The translations under genes and the position numbers were made by a program. The notes under the pieces were generated by a model. That model had not been told where the DNA came from. It worked only from the letters and a program-made list of their open reading frames with translations, and did not search any database. Positions 8,510 to 16,480 of a stretch of 64,000 nt of DNA are shown here, in pieces. Positions within the stretch are counted from its first letter, which is position 1; every line of letters begins with the position of its first letter. The stretch is from Actinotalea alkalitolerans (lineage in GTDB: Bacteria > Actinomycetota > Actinomycetes > Actinomycetales > Cellulomonadaceae). The stretch spans positions 1 through 64,000 of the forward strand of contig NZ_JAMBPP010000005.1 of NCBI RefSeq assembly GCF_023369855.1. The letters run 5' to 3'.

Positions 8510-9820
8510 ATGAGCGTGCTGGGCGACCTGAGGGTCGTCGCGGTCCACCCAGGGTTCCGCAGGCTGTTCGCCGTGCGGCTCGTCTCCCAGACCGGCGACG
8601 GCATGTTCCAGGTGGGCCTGGCCACCCTGTTCTTCTTCGCCCCCGAGAGGATGACCACCGCGACCGACGTCGCCGCGGCCTTCGCGGTGCTCCTGCTGCC
8701 GTTCACCGTGGTGGGTCCCTGGGCGGGGGTCCTGCTGGACCGGTGGCGTCGTCGGCAGGTGCTGCTGGTCGGCAACGCGGTGCGGGTGGTGCTAGCTCTC
8801 GTCCTCGCGGTGCTGCTGGTGACGGTCGGGGTCGGGCCTGCGGTGTACGTGCTGACCCTGGTCACGATGTCGATCAACCGGTTCCTGCTCGCGGCGCTGT
8901 CGGCCGGCCTGCCCCGCGTGGTGCCCCGCGACCAGCTCCTGATGGCGAACTCGATCACCCCGACCCTGGGGGCCGCCGCGGCGGGTGTCGGTGGCGCTCT
9001 GGGCTTCGTCGGTGGACTGGTGGCACCGGCCGGCCCCGCGCACGACGCCGTGGTGCTGACCGGTGCCGCCCTGGTGTTCGCTGCCGCCTCAGCCCTCGCG
9101 CTGCGGTTGCGCCCCGACCAGCTGGGCCCGACGCGCCGGGCCGCCGCAGGAGAGGTCTGGGACAAGGTCCGGGAGGTCGGGCGGGGCCTGGGCGAGGGCG
9201 CCCGGTACCTGGTCGCCCGCAGGACCCCGGCCCTGGCCCTGGGGGTCATGGCGACGCACCGCTTCATCTACGGCGCGACGTTCATCGCCAGCATCCTCAT
9301 CTCCCGCAACCTGCTCTCCGACCCAGCCGACGCCGACGCCGGGCTGCGCACCTTCGGGCTGGTGCTCGCCGCCTCGGCCGTGGGGTTCGGGCTCGCCGTG
9401 GTGCTGACGCCGCTGGCCCACGAGCGGGTCAGCCCGCCCACCTGGATCCTGGTGTGCCTGGGCGTCGGTGCGCTGAGCCAGCTGCTGCTGGCCGTCACCG
9501 CGACCCGCACCACGGTCCTGGTGGGCGCCGCGACGCTGGGGCTGGCCGCGCAGGGAGCGAAGATCGCGGTGGACACCATCGTGCAGCGCGACACCCACGA
9601 CGACTACCGCGGGCGGGCCTTCGCGCTGTACGACGTGCTCTACAACGCGGCCTTCGTGGGCGCCGCCGCGCTGGCCGCCGTGGCGCTCCCGGACACCGGC
9701 TGGTCGCGACCCACCTTCCTGGGCCTGGCCGTGGCCTACGTCGGTGCGGGGGTCGCGTTCCGGGCCGGGACGGTCCGCGCGGGGAGTGCGGCGGACGCCT
9801 CGCCGGAGCGGGACTCCTGA
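8510..9820 (+). CDS. MFS transporter
   Basis: A 436-residue membrane protein with about 12 hydrophobic segments and a major-facilitator signature loop, AGVLLDRWRRRQVLL, between segments 2 and 3. The N-terminal RLVSQTGDGMFQVGLATLFFF block and the central long cytoplasmic loop (about residues 205-235) are typical of the MFS_3/enterobactin-exporter-like group often annotated as drug or siderophore exporters. The substrate is not predictable. It stands 38 bp after the reductase operon and 15 bp before the LOV-phosphatase gene, so read-through from either side is possible. Confidence 0.85.
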   Translation: MSVLGDLRVVAVHPGFRRLFAVRLVSQTGDGMFQVGLATLFFFAPERMTTATDVAAAFAVLLLPFTVVGPWAGVLLDRWRRRQVLLVGNAVRVVLALVLAVLLVTVGVGPAVYVLTLVTMSINRFLLAALSAGLPRVVPRDQLLMANSITPTLGAAAAGVGGALGFVGGLVAPAGPAHDAVVLTGAALVFAAASALALRLRPDQLGPTRRAAAGEVWDKVREVGRGLGEGARYLVARRTPALALGVMATHRFIYGATFIASILISRNLLSDPADADAGLRTFGLVLAASAVGFGLAVVLTPLAHERVSPPTWILVCLGVGALSQLLLAVTATRTTVLVGAATLGLAAQGAKIAVDTIVQRDTHDDYRGRAFALYDVLYNAAFVGAAALAAVALPDTGWSRPTFLGLAVAYVGAGVAFRAGTVRAGSAADASPERDS

Positions 9821-9835
9821 CCTACCGTTGGTCCT

Positions 9836-11956
9836 ATGGAGGACCTCACCGCCATGATCGAGGGCAGACCTCGGGTGCCCTCGACCTCCTCCGGCGAGCG
9901 GGTCTCCGCGGCCATGCCGGCCGCGATGGCGGACCAACCGGCCGCGACCCTGCTGGTCAACCTCGAGCAGCGGACCGTCGTCTACGCCAACCGGCTGGCC
10001 GTCGAGCTCGGACCTGGCATCGAGCTCCCGGTCCCGCTGGCGCAGTGGTCCCGTGCGGCGGGACTGCGCACCCCGGACGGCACGCTCCTCGAGGACGGCC
10101 CGGACCTGCTCGAGGCGATCGCTGCGGGCAGCCCCGAACGGGGCCTGCAGATCAGTGCGGCCCGCGCCTCGGACACCTCGGCCGCGGGTGAGGCGCTGTG
10201 GGCCGTCGGCATGCCACTCACCGACGCGCCCGCACCGCTCGCCGACCAGGCCCTGGTGATCCTGCTGCCGATGCGCCAGCAGGAGACGGTCCGGGCCCTG
10301 CAGGACATCAGCGGCGATCTGCACGCCCGGGCGGCGACCGCCAGCGAGCTCTCGTTCACCATCTCCGACCCGCACCGGCCCGACGACCCCCTGGTGTGGG
10401 TCAACCCGGCCTTCGAGCAGGTCACCGGGTACCGCGCCGAAGACGTCCTGGGCCGCAACTGCCGCTTCCTGCAGGGACCGGACACCGACCGCTCGACGGT
10501 CGACCGCCTCGGTGCGGCCATCCGTGCCGGGACGACCGTCGCCGAGACCGTGCTCAACTACCGCAAGGACGGCACCCCGTTCTGGAACCAGCTGGTGATC
10601 AGCCCGGTCGTGGACGGCAGCGGCCAGGTCACCCACCACGTCGGCATCCAGACCGACGTCACCGTGCAGGTCGAGGCGCAGCGCGCCAGGGACGCGGCCC
10701 TGGACGACGCCCTGGCCTCCGAGGGGCGGCTGCAGCTCCTCGCCGAGGTCGGGCAGTCGCTCATCCAGCACCTGGACTACACGCTGAGCATCCGTACGCT
10801 CGCCGACCTCACCGTCCCGGCTCTCGCGACCTGGGGCTTCGTGGCGGTGACGAGCGACACCGGCCGGTTCGACCGCCTGCACGTCGCCGCCCGCGACCCC
10901 GAACGGGTGCAGGACGCGCTCGACCTGGAGAACCAGGACATCTCCTGGCTCACGCGCTCCCCGTCGGTCGCCGCAGCCCTCGCGGGCACGCCGTCCCACG
11001 GCCCGCGGCCCTTCGCGGTCGACATCGACGGGCTGCCCTCCCGCACCACTCCCGAGCAGCTCACCCTCCTGGGTCGGCTAGGGCTGGGCAGCGCCCTCGT
11101 GGTGCCGCTGCGGGCCCGCGACCGGGTGCTGGGGGTGCTGTGCCTGGTGCACGCCGACCCGGACGGCTTCACCGCGCAGGACGTCGCCACGGCCATCGAG
11201 GTCGGTCAGCAGGCCGGGCTCGGCCTGGACAACCTGAGGCTCTACCTGCGGGAACGGGACGCAGCGGTCACCCTGCAGCGCAGCCTGCTGCCCACCCTGC
11301 CCGACATCCCCGGCCTCGACGTGGACGCCACGTACCTGCCGGCCGCCCGCCGCGCCGAGGTGGGGGGTGACTGGTTCGACGTCCTCCCCCTGCCCGACGG
11401 CGTGACCGGGCTCGCCGTCGGTGACGTCGTGGGTCATGACCTGCGGGCCGCGGCCTCGATGGGTCAGCTCCGCTCGGTGCTGCGCTCCTACGCGTGGAGC
11501 GGCGAGTCCGCCGGGCGGGTGGTCTCGCGGCTGGACGAGCTGGTCCGAGGCCTGGACATGGCCGACATCGCGACCTGCATCTACCTGCGCCTGGACCGCG
11601 ACCGGTTGTCCTACAGCCGGGCCGGTCACCCGCCGGCACTCCTGCGGCTGCCCGGCGGGGAGGTCCGCTCGCTCGACGGCGCACTGACCACCCCGGTGGG
11701 GGTCAGCACCCTGGGTGACGCCGCGCCCGAGGCCGAGGCCGAGCTGCCCCACGGCGGGGTGCTGGTGGTCTACACCGACGGCCTGGTCGAGCGCCGCGAC
11801 CGCCCGCTGCGTGCGGGGATCGCCGCGCTGACCCAGGCACTGAGCCGGGTGCCCGACGGCGCCTCGGCCGCCCAGGTGGGCGAGCGGCTAATCAGTACCC
11901 TGGTGAGCGAGTCCCCCGAGGACGACGTGTGCCTGCTGGTCGTCCGACGCACGTGA
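9836..11956 (+). CDS. LOV-type PAS / GAF / SpoIIE (PP2C) phosphatase
   Basis: A 706-residue cytoplasmic signalling protein. Residues about 30-145 form a degenerate PAS-like domain. Residues about 165-278 form a PAS domain with the full LOV photosensor signature: GRNCRFLQ at 206-213 with the flavin-adduct cysteine C209, and NYRKDGTPFWN at 241-251 supplying flavin-contacting Asn residues. Residues about 300-470 resemble a GAF domain. Residues about 480-706 are a SpoIIE/RsbU-type PP2C phosphatase with metal-binding GGDWFD (510-515), GDVVGHD (529-535) and SPEDDV (693-698). It is predicted to convert blue light into dephosphorylation of an anti-sigma-factor antagonist. No STAS or RsbW partner is adjacent, so the target lies elsewhere. 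Confidence 0.92.
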   Translation: MEDLTAMIEGRPRVPSTSSGERVSAAMPAAMADQPAATLLVNLEQRTVVYANRLAVELGPGIELPVPLAQWSRAAGLRTPDGTLLEDGPDLLEAIAAGSPERGLQISAARASDTSAAGEALWAVGMPLTDAPAPLADQALVILLPMRQQETVRALQDISGDLHARAATASELSFTISDPHRPDDPLVWVNPAFEQVTGYRAEDVLGRNCRFLQGPDTDRSTVDRLGAAIRAGTTVAETVLNYRKDGTPFWNQLVISPVVDGSGQVTHHVGIQTDVTVQVEAQRARDAALDDALASEGRLQLLAEVGQSLIQHLDYTLSIRTLADLTVPALATWGFVAVTSDTGRFDRLHVAARDPERVQDALDLENQDISWLTRSPSVAAALAGTPSHGPRPFAVDIDGLPSRTTPEQLTLLGRLGLGSALVVPLRARDRVLGVLCLVHADPDGFTAQDVATAIEVGQQAGLGLDNLRLYLRERDAAVTLQRSLLPTLPDIPGLDVDATYLPAARRAEVGGDWFDVLPLPDGVTGLAVGDVVGHDLRAAASMGQLRSVLRSYAWSGESAGRVVSRLDELVRGLDMADIATCIYLRLDRDRLSYSRAGHPPALLRLPGGEVRSLDGALTTPVGVSTLGDAAPEAEAELPHGGVLVVYTDGLVERRDRPLRAGIAALTQALSRVPDGASAAQVGERLISTLVSESPEDDVCLLVVRRT

Positions 11957-11999
11957 GCGCCCCAGGGCCGACGATCACCACCGGCCCGACGAGCACGGC

Positions 12000-13493
12000 T
12001 CAGCCGCGGCCCGCCCACCACTGACGCAACGCCTGCTCGGCGACCTCGCGCGGCTGCGGGCCCTCCTCCATGCGCAGCTCGAGCAGGAACCGGTAGGCCT
12101 CGCCGACCTCGCGGCCCGGACCGATGCCCAGCACGGCCATGATCTGCTCGCCGTCCAGGTCGGGTCGGATCGAGGCGAGCTCCTCCTTCTCGCGCAGCTC
12201 GGCGATACGCGCCTCGAGGTCGTCGTAGGCGAAGGACAGGTGGTCGGCCTTGCGCCGGTTCCGCGTGGTGCAGTCCGAGCGGGTCAACCGGTGCAGCCGC
12301 TCGAGCAGCGGCCCGGCGTCGGTCACGTACCGGCGCACCGCGGAGTCGCTCCAGCCGCTGTCGCCGTAGCCGTGGAACCGCAGGTGCAGCTCGGTGAGCC
12401 GCGCGACGGCCTGGACGGTGTCCTTGTCGAAGCGCAGGGCCTTGAGGCGCCGGGCGACCATCTTGGCGCCGACCACCTCGTGATGGTGGAAGCTCACCCC
12501 GCCTCCCGGCTCGAACCGACGGGTCGGCGGCTTGCCGATGTCGTGCAGCAGCGCGGCGAGCCGCAGCACCAGGTCCGGTCCCGGGACAGGGCCGTCGGGG
12601 CCGGTCTCGAGGTCGATGGCCTGGCTCAGCACGATCAGCGAGTGCTGGTACACGTCCTTGTGCCGGTGGTGCTCGTCGATCTCCAGGCGCAGCGCGGGAA
12701 GCTCGGGCAGCACGTGGTCGGCCAGGCCGGTCTCGACCAGCACCTCCAGCCCGGGCAGCGGGTCGGGGGCCATCAGGAGCTTGACCAGCTCGTCACGCAC
12801 CCGCTCGGCCGAGACGATCGAGATGCGCCCGGCCATCTGCTCGACGGCATGACGGACGTCGTCGGCCAGGGTGAACCCGAGCTGCGCGGCGAACCGGGCG
12901 GCGCGCATCATCCGCAGCGGGTCGTCGTCGAAGGACTGCTCGGCCGTCACCGGGGTGCGCAGCCTCCGGGCGGCCAGGTCGGACAGGCCGTCGAAGGGGT
13001 CCACGAAGGTCAGGTCGGGAAGCCGGACCGCCATCGCGTTGACCGTGAAGTCCCGTCGGGACAGGTCGCCCTCGAGGCTGTCGCCGAAGGCCACCTCGGG
13101 CTTGCGGGAGGACGGGTCGTAGACGTCCGCCCGGTAGGTGGTGACCTCCACCACGACATCGGCCGCGGTCCCGCCCCGGGCGAAGCGACGGGCACCGATG
13201 GTCCCGAAGTCCCGGCCGATGTCCCAGTGCGCGTCGCCCCAGCTCGCGAGCAGGGCCTCGGTCTGGTCGGGGGTCGCCGAGGTCGCGAAGTCCAGGTCCG
13301 CGCTGAGCCGGCCGATGAAGGCGTCCCGGACCGGACCGCCCACCAGGGCCAGCTCGTGACCGGCGGCGGCGAAGACCTCTCCGAGCTCGAGGGCCGCAGG
13401 GGCGAGGTCGGCGAGCACGACCAGGGCCCGTCGCTGCAGCTCGGTCAGCGGGACGGTGCGATCAGGGTCAGGGGTTCGGGCAGTGGGCGGCAC
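12000..13493 (-). CDS. cca: CCA-adding tRNA nucleotidyltransferase
   Basis: A 497-residue enzyme that adds or repairs the 3'-CCA of tRNAs. The nucleotidyltransferase head shows GGPVRDAFIGR and DLDFATSA (metal-binding Asp pair), then an RRDFTVNAMA block and the DDPLRMMRAARFAAQLGF motif characteristic of the PcnB/CCA family. A C-terminal HD domain has LLHDIGKP and FHHHEVVGA. The start is uncertain. I chose the GTG at 13493 because longer versions run into the divergent NUDIX gene. No strong ribosome site is seen there. It converges with the LOV-phosphatase gene (43 bp gap). Confidence 0.9.
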   Translation of the reverse strand: MPPTARTPDPDRTVPLTELQRRALVVLADLAPAALELGEVFAAAGHELALVGGPVRDAFIGRLSADLDFATSATPDQTEALLASWGDAHWDIGRDFGTIGARRFARGGTAADVVVEVTTYRADVYDPSSRKPEVAFGDSLEGDLSRRDFTVNAMAVRLPDLTFVDPFDGLSDLAARRLRTPVTAEQSFDDDPLRMMRAARFAAQLGFTLADDVRHAVEQMAGRISIVSAERVRDELVKLLMAPDPLPGLEVLVETGLADHVLPELPALRLEIDEHHRHKDVYQHSLIVLSQAIDLETGPDGPVPGPDLVLRLAALLHDIGKPPTRRFEPGGGVSFHHHEVVGAKMVARRLKALRFDKDTVQAVARLTELHLRFHGYGDSGWSDSAVRRYVTDAGPLLERLHRLTRSDCTTRNRRKADHLSFAYDDLEARIAELREKEELASIRPDLDGEQIMAVLGIGPGREVGEAYRFLLELRMEEGPQPREVAEQALRQWWAGRG

Positions 13494-13631
13494 AGCAGAC
13501 CAGCGTGCCAGATCCCTGGCCCATCCCCACCTCGCCGAGTGCCACGGGGGTGGTGCGCGCCGGGCTGCGACCGCGTCCCGGCAGGACCCTGGGACGGGGT
13601 GGTGCCCGCCGCCGGTCGTTACAGTGGCGAC

Positions 13632-14183
13632 ATGTCCAGCGCCGTCCCCACCCCGCGGCCGGGCGCGGTGCCCGCTCCGCCCGGTGGCCATGCGCTGCAC
13701 ATCGACCCGCGGGGAACCCGCCGGGCTCCCGCCCAGGGTCTGCCCGTGGTCGAGGAGACCTCGGCCGGCGGTCTGGTCGTGGAGCACACCCAGGGACGCC
13801 CGCGCGCCGCGGTGATCGCCCGCCGCAACCGCGCCGGCCGGCTCGAGTGGTGCCTTCCCAAGGGCCACCTGGAGGGTCGGGAGACCCCCGAGGAGGCTGC
13901 TGTCCGCGAGATCGCCGAGGAGACCGGCATCGTGGGTCAGATCCTGCGGCCGCTCGGCACCATCGACTACTGGTTCACCGGTGACGACCGCCGCGTGCAC
14001 AAGGTGGTGCACCACTTCCTGCTGGCGGCGACCGGTGGGGTGCTCACCGTGGAGGGCGACCCCGACGGCGAGGCCGAGGACGTCGCGTGGATCGCGGTCG
14101 TCGACCTCGCCGACCGGCTGGCGTACCCCAACGAACGACGGCTCGCCCTCAGCGCGTGCGCGGTGCTCGTCGGCGACGCATGA
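13632..14183 (+). CDS. NUDIX hydrolase
   Basis: A 183-residue NUDIX-fold pyrophosphohydrolase. The Nudix box is complete, running from GHLEGRETPEEAA to REIAEETG (residues about 78-98). The N-terminal tail (about 1-35) is Pro-rich and disordered. It occupies the usual slot next to the CCA enzyme in actinobacterial origins. Its stop overlaps the next ATG. The substrate (a nucleoside diphosphate derivative) cannot be assigned from sequence. Confidence 0.92.
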   Translation: MSSAVPTPRPGAVPAPPGGHALHIDPRGTRRAPAQGLPVVEETSAGGLVVEHTQGRPRAAVIARRNRAGRLEWCLPKGHLEGRETPEEAAVREIAEETGIVGQILRPLGTIDYWFTGDDRRVHKVVHHFLLAATGGVLTVEGDPDGEAEDVAWIAVVDLADRLAYPNERRLALSACAVLVGDA

Positions 14184-16480
14184 CCTCGACCCGTCCCCGC
14201 GCCCACCGGCTCGCCCTGGTGCTCACGCTGCCGCTGCTGCTCGTGCTGCCCCTGCTCGCGGTGGTGGGTGCACCCGTGGCAGCGGCGACCACCACGCCCG
14301 AGGACGGGTCGCTGCCGGTCGAGGTCACCGTCACGGGGGTCAGCCCTCAGGTGCTGCGGCCAGGTGAGGACCTGACCGTCACCGCGACCCTGCACAACAC
14401 CGGGTCGGCGACCCTGGCCGAGCCCCGGGTGATCGTCCGCATCAACCGTGACGGGTTCATCAGCCGCAGCTCCCTGGACACCTGGACCGACGCCGGGCCC
14501 GACGGCCGTTCGGGTGCGGCGATCCTCGACATCGACCTGCCCTCGGCCCTGGCCCCCGGTGCGACCGTCACCGCTCGGGGAACGGTGCCGGCGGGGTCGA
14601 TCGGTCTGCGCACCGGTGCGACCTCGTGGGGTCCGCGCGGGCTCGCCCTGGAAGTGGTCGACGTTGCTGACCCGGCGCGTGCCCGGCAGGGCCTGGGCCG
14701 GACGTTCGCCCTGTGGTTCCCCGAGCAGGAGGTGACCGGGACCCGGCTGACGGTGCTCGTGCCGGTCGTCGGCCCGGTCGGCGACCGCCAGCAGCTGGTG
14801 GCAGAGACCTCCGTCGGAGGTCGACTGACGGACGTGCTCGCCGCGACCGGGGAGCACCGTGAGGTGACCTGGGTGGTCGACCCCGCGGTCCTGGAGGGCG
14901 CCGTGCCCGGCCAGGGCACCCCCGAGTCCTCGGCCGACGGTCCGGTTCAGGGCGACGACGGCCAGGACGGCGACGACCAGGACGCCGAGGCCGAGGACGC
15001 CGCCACCGACGACCCGACCGCGACCGACCCGTCCGCCGAGACCACCGACCCCACGACCGGGGCGCCAGCCCCCACGGCCGACGCCGCCTCGGACTGGGCC
15101 GACGACCTGGTGGCCGCCATGGTCGGGCGCGACGTCGCGCTGCTGCCGCACAGCGATCCCGACCTCGCCGCCCTGGCGCACGTGGGCGCCGGAGACCTCC
15201 TGGACCTCGCCATCGACCGCAGCGCCCAGGCGGCTCGTGAGGGTCTGGTGCCCGAGGGTGCGAGCACCACCCTCGCGTGGCCCGCCGACCCCTTGCCCGA
15301 CCTCCCCACCGCGGCGTTCGCCCTGCGCCACGACGCACGCGCCCTGGTCGTCGGCCCGGGTGAGCTGACCCCGCCCTCGGTCCTGACCTACACGCCCACC
15401 GGGCGGGCCACCCTGCCGACCGCCAGCGGTGACGTGACCGCGATCATCGGCGACGAACGTCTCTCCACAGCCCTGCGCGCGGGTTCCGTGCCCAGGACCG
15501 TCGGCACGGACGCGCTGTCCGACGAGCGGGAGTCCGCGCGTGCCGCCAGCCCGGCCGCGTCACCGGTCGAGGCCACCCAGGCGCTGCTCGCCGAGCTCGC
15601 GGTGATCACCCGCGAGCGCCCGAGCGACTCTCGTCACCTGCTGGTGGTGGTGCCGCGTGACTGGCACCCCGACCCGACGACCGCCTCGGCCCAGCTCGAG
15701 GGACTGGGCTCGGTCCCGTGGGTGCAGATGGAGCCGGTCGCGGCACTGGTCGGTGCAGACGACCCCGAGGTGGACCGCGGCTCCCTGCCCGAACGCACCG
15801 TCGACCCCACCGAGGTCGACGCCGCGACCCTCGAGAGCTCACGCGCAGCGGTGGCCGAGCGTGAGCTGTTCGCCCAGATCGCGCAGGACCCTTCCGCGCT
15901 GCTGGGTGACCCCACGACCGAGCTGCTCGCCCCGACCTCGGTCGCGTGGCGGGCCGACCCGGCCGGCCGGGCAGCGCTGGTCGAGGCCGCCGTGACCCGC
16001 ACCCGCGCCCTGACCCAGGTCGTCACGGTCATCCCGGGGAGCACCCTCAACATCATCTCGGCCTCGGGTGACCTCCCGGTGCGTCTGAGCAACGCGCTCG
16101 ACCAGCAGGTCACGGTCGTCGTGGCGCTGCGCCCCGGGAACTCCCAGCTCCGGGTCGACGACGACGTCGCGGTCACCATCGAGGCCAACGGTGAGGCCCT
16201 CGCCCAGATCCCCGTGCACGCCATCTCGAGCGCCGACGTCGACGTGGTGGTCGAGCTGCAGGCCGCGGACGGCACGGTGCTCGACCGGTCGACCTCCTTC
16301 ACCGTGCGCGTGCGGGCCGACTGGGAGGGCATCGGTACCGCGGTGATCGGCGGCCTGCTCGCACTGGGGCTGGTCTTCGGGCTGGCGCGTTCGATCCGGC
16401 GCGGACGCACGGGCCGCCGCGCGGCCCCGGTCGACTCGGGTCCCGACGCCCTGTCCCCCGAGCAGGTCGTCCAGCCATGA
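14180..16480 (+). CDS. DUF6049 family exported membrane protein
   Basis: A 766-residue protein with an N-terminal signal sequence (hydrophobic LVLTLPLLLVLPLLAVVG, residues about 12-30), a large extracytoplasmic region and a C-terminal membrane segment (about 712-732) with a basic cytoplasmic tail. An acidic Asp/Glu/Thr/Pro linker lies at about 250-315. The family is defined by its constant position between NUDIX and murJ in Actinobacteria. A role in envelope assembly with the MurJ protein is inferred from that conserved context. Both ends overlap neighbours by 4 bp (ATGA), indicating coupled translation. Confidence 0.88.
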   Translation: MTSTRPRAHRLALVLTLPLLLVLPLLAVVGAPVAAATTTPEDGSLPVEVTVTGVSPQVLRPGEDLTVTATLHNTGSATLAEPRVIVRINRDGFISRSSLDTWTDAGPDGRSGAAILDIDLPSALAPGATVTARGTVPAGSIGLRTGATSWGPRGLALEVVDVADPARARQGLGRTFALWFPEQEVTGTRLTVLVPVVGPVGDRQQLVAETSVGGRLTDVLAATGEHREVTWVVDPAVLEGAVPGQGTPESSADGPVQGDDGQDGDDQDAEAEDAATDDPTATDPSAETTDPTTGAPAPTADAASDWADDLVAAMVGRDVALLPHSDPDLAALAHVGAGDLLDLAIDRSAQAAREGLVPEGASTTLAWPADPLPDLPTAAFALRHDARALVVGPGELTPPSVLTYTPTGRATLPTASGDVTAIIGDERLSTALRAGSVPRTVGTDALSDERESARAASPAASPVEATQALLAELAVITRERPSDSRHLLVVVPRDWHPDPTTASAQLEGLGSVPWVQMEPVAALVGADDPEVDRGSLPERTVDPTEVDAATLESSRAAVAERELFAQIAQDPSALLGDPTTELLAPTSVAWRADPAGRAALVEAAVTRTRALTQVVTVIPGSTLNIISASGDLPVRLSNALDQQVTVVVALRPGNSQLRVDDDVAVTIEANGEALAQIPVHAISSADVDVVVELQAADGTVLDRSTSFTVRVRADWEGIGTAVIGGLLALGLVFGLARSIRRGRTGRRAAPVDSGPDALSPEQVVQP

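Noticed and set aside
13494-13631. A longer CCA-enzyme N terminus
   Set aside because: The extension has no family similarity and would run antisense into the NUDIX gene.
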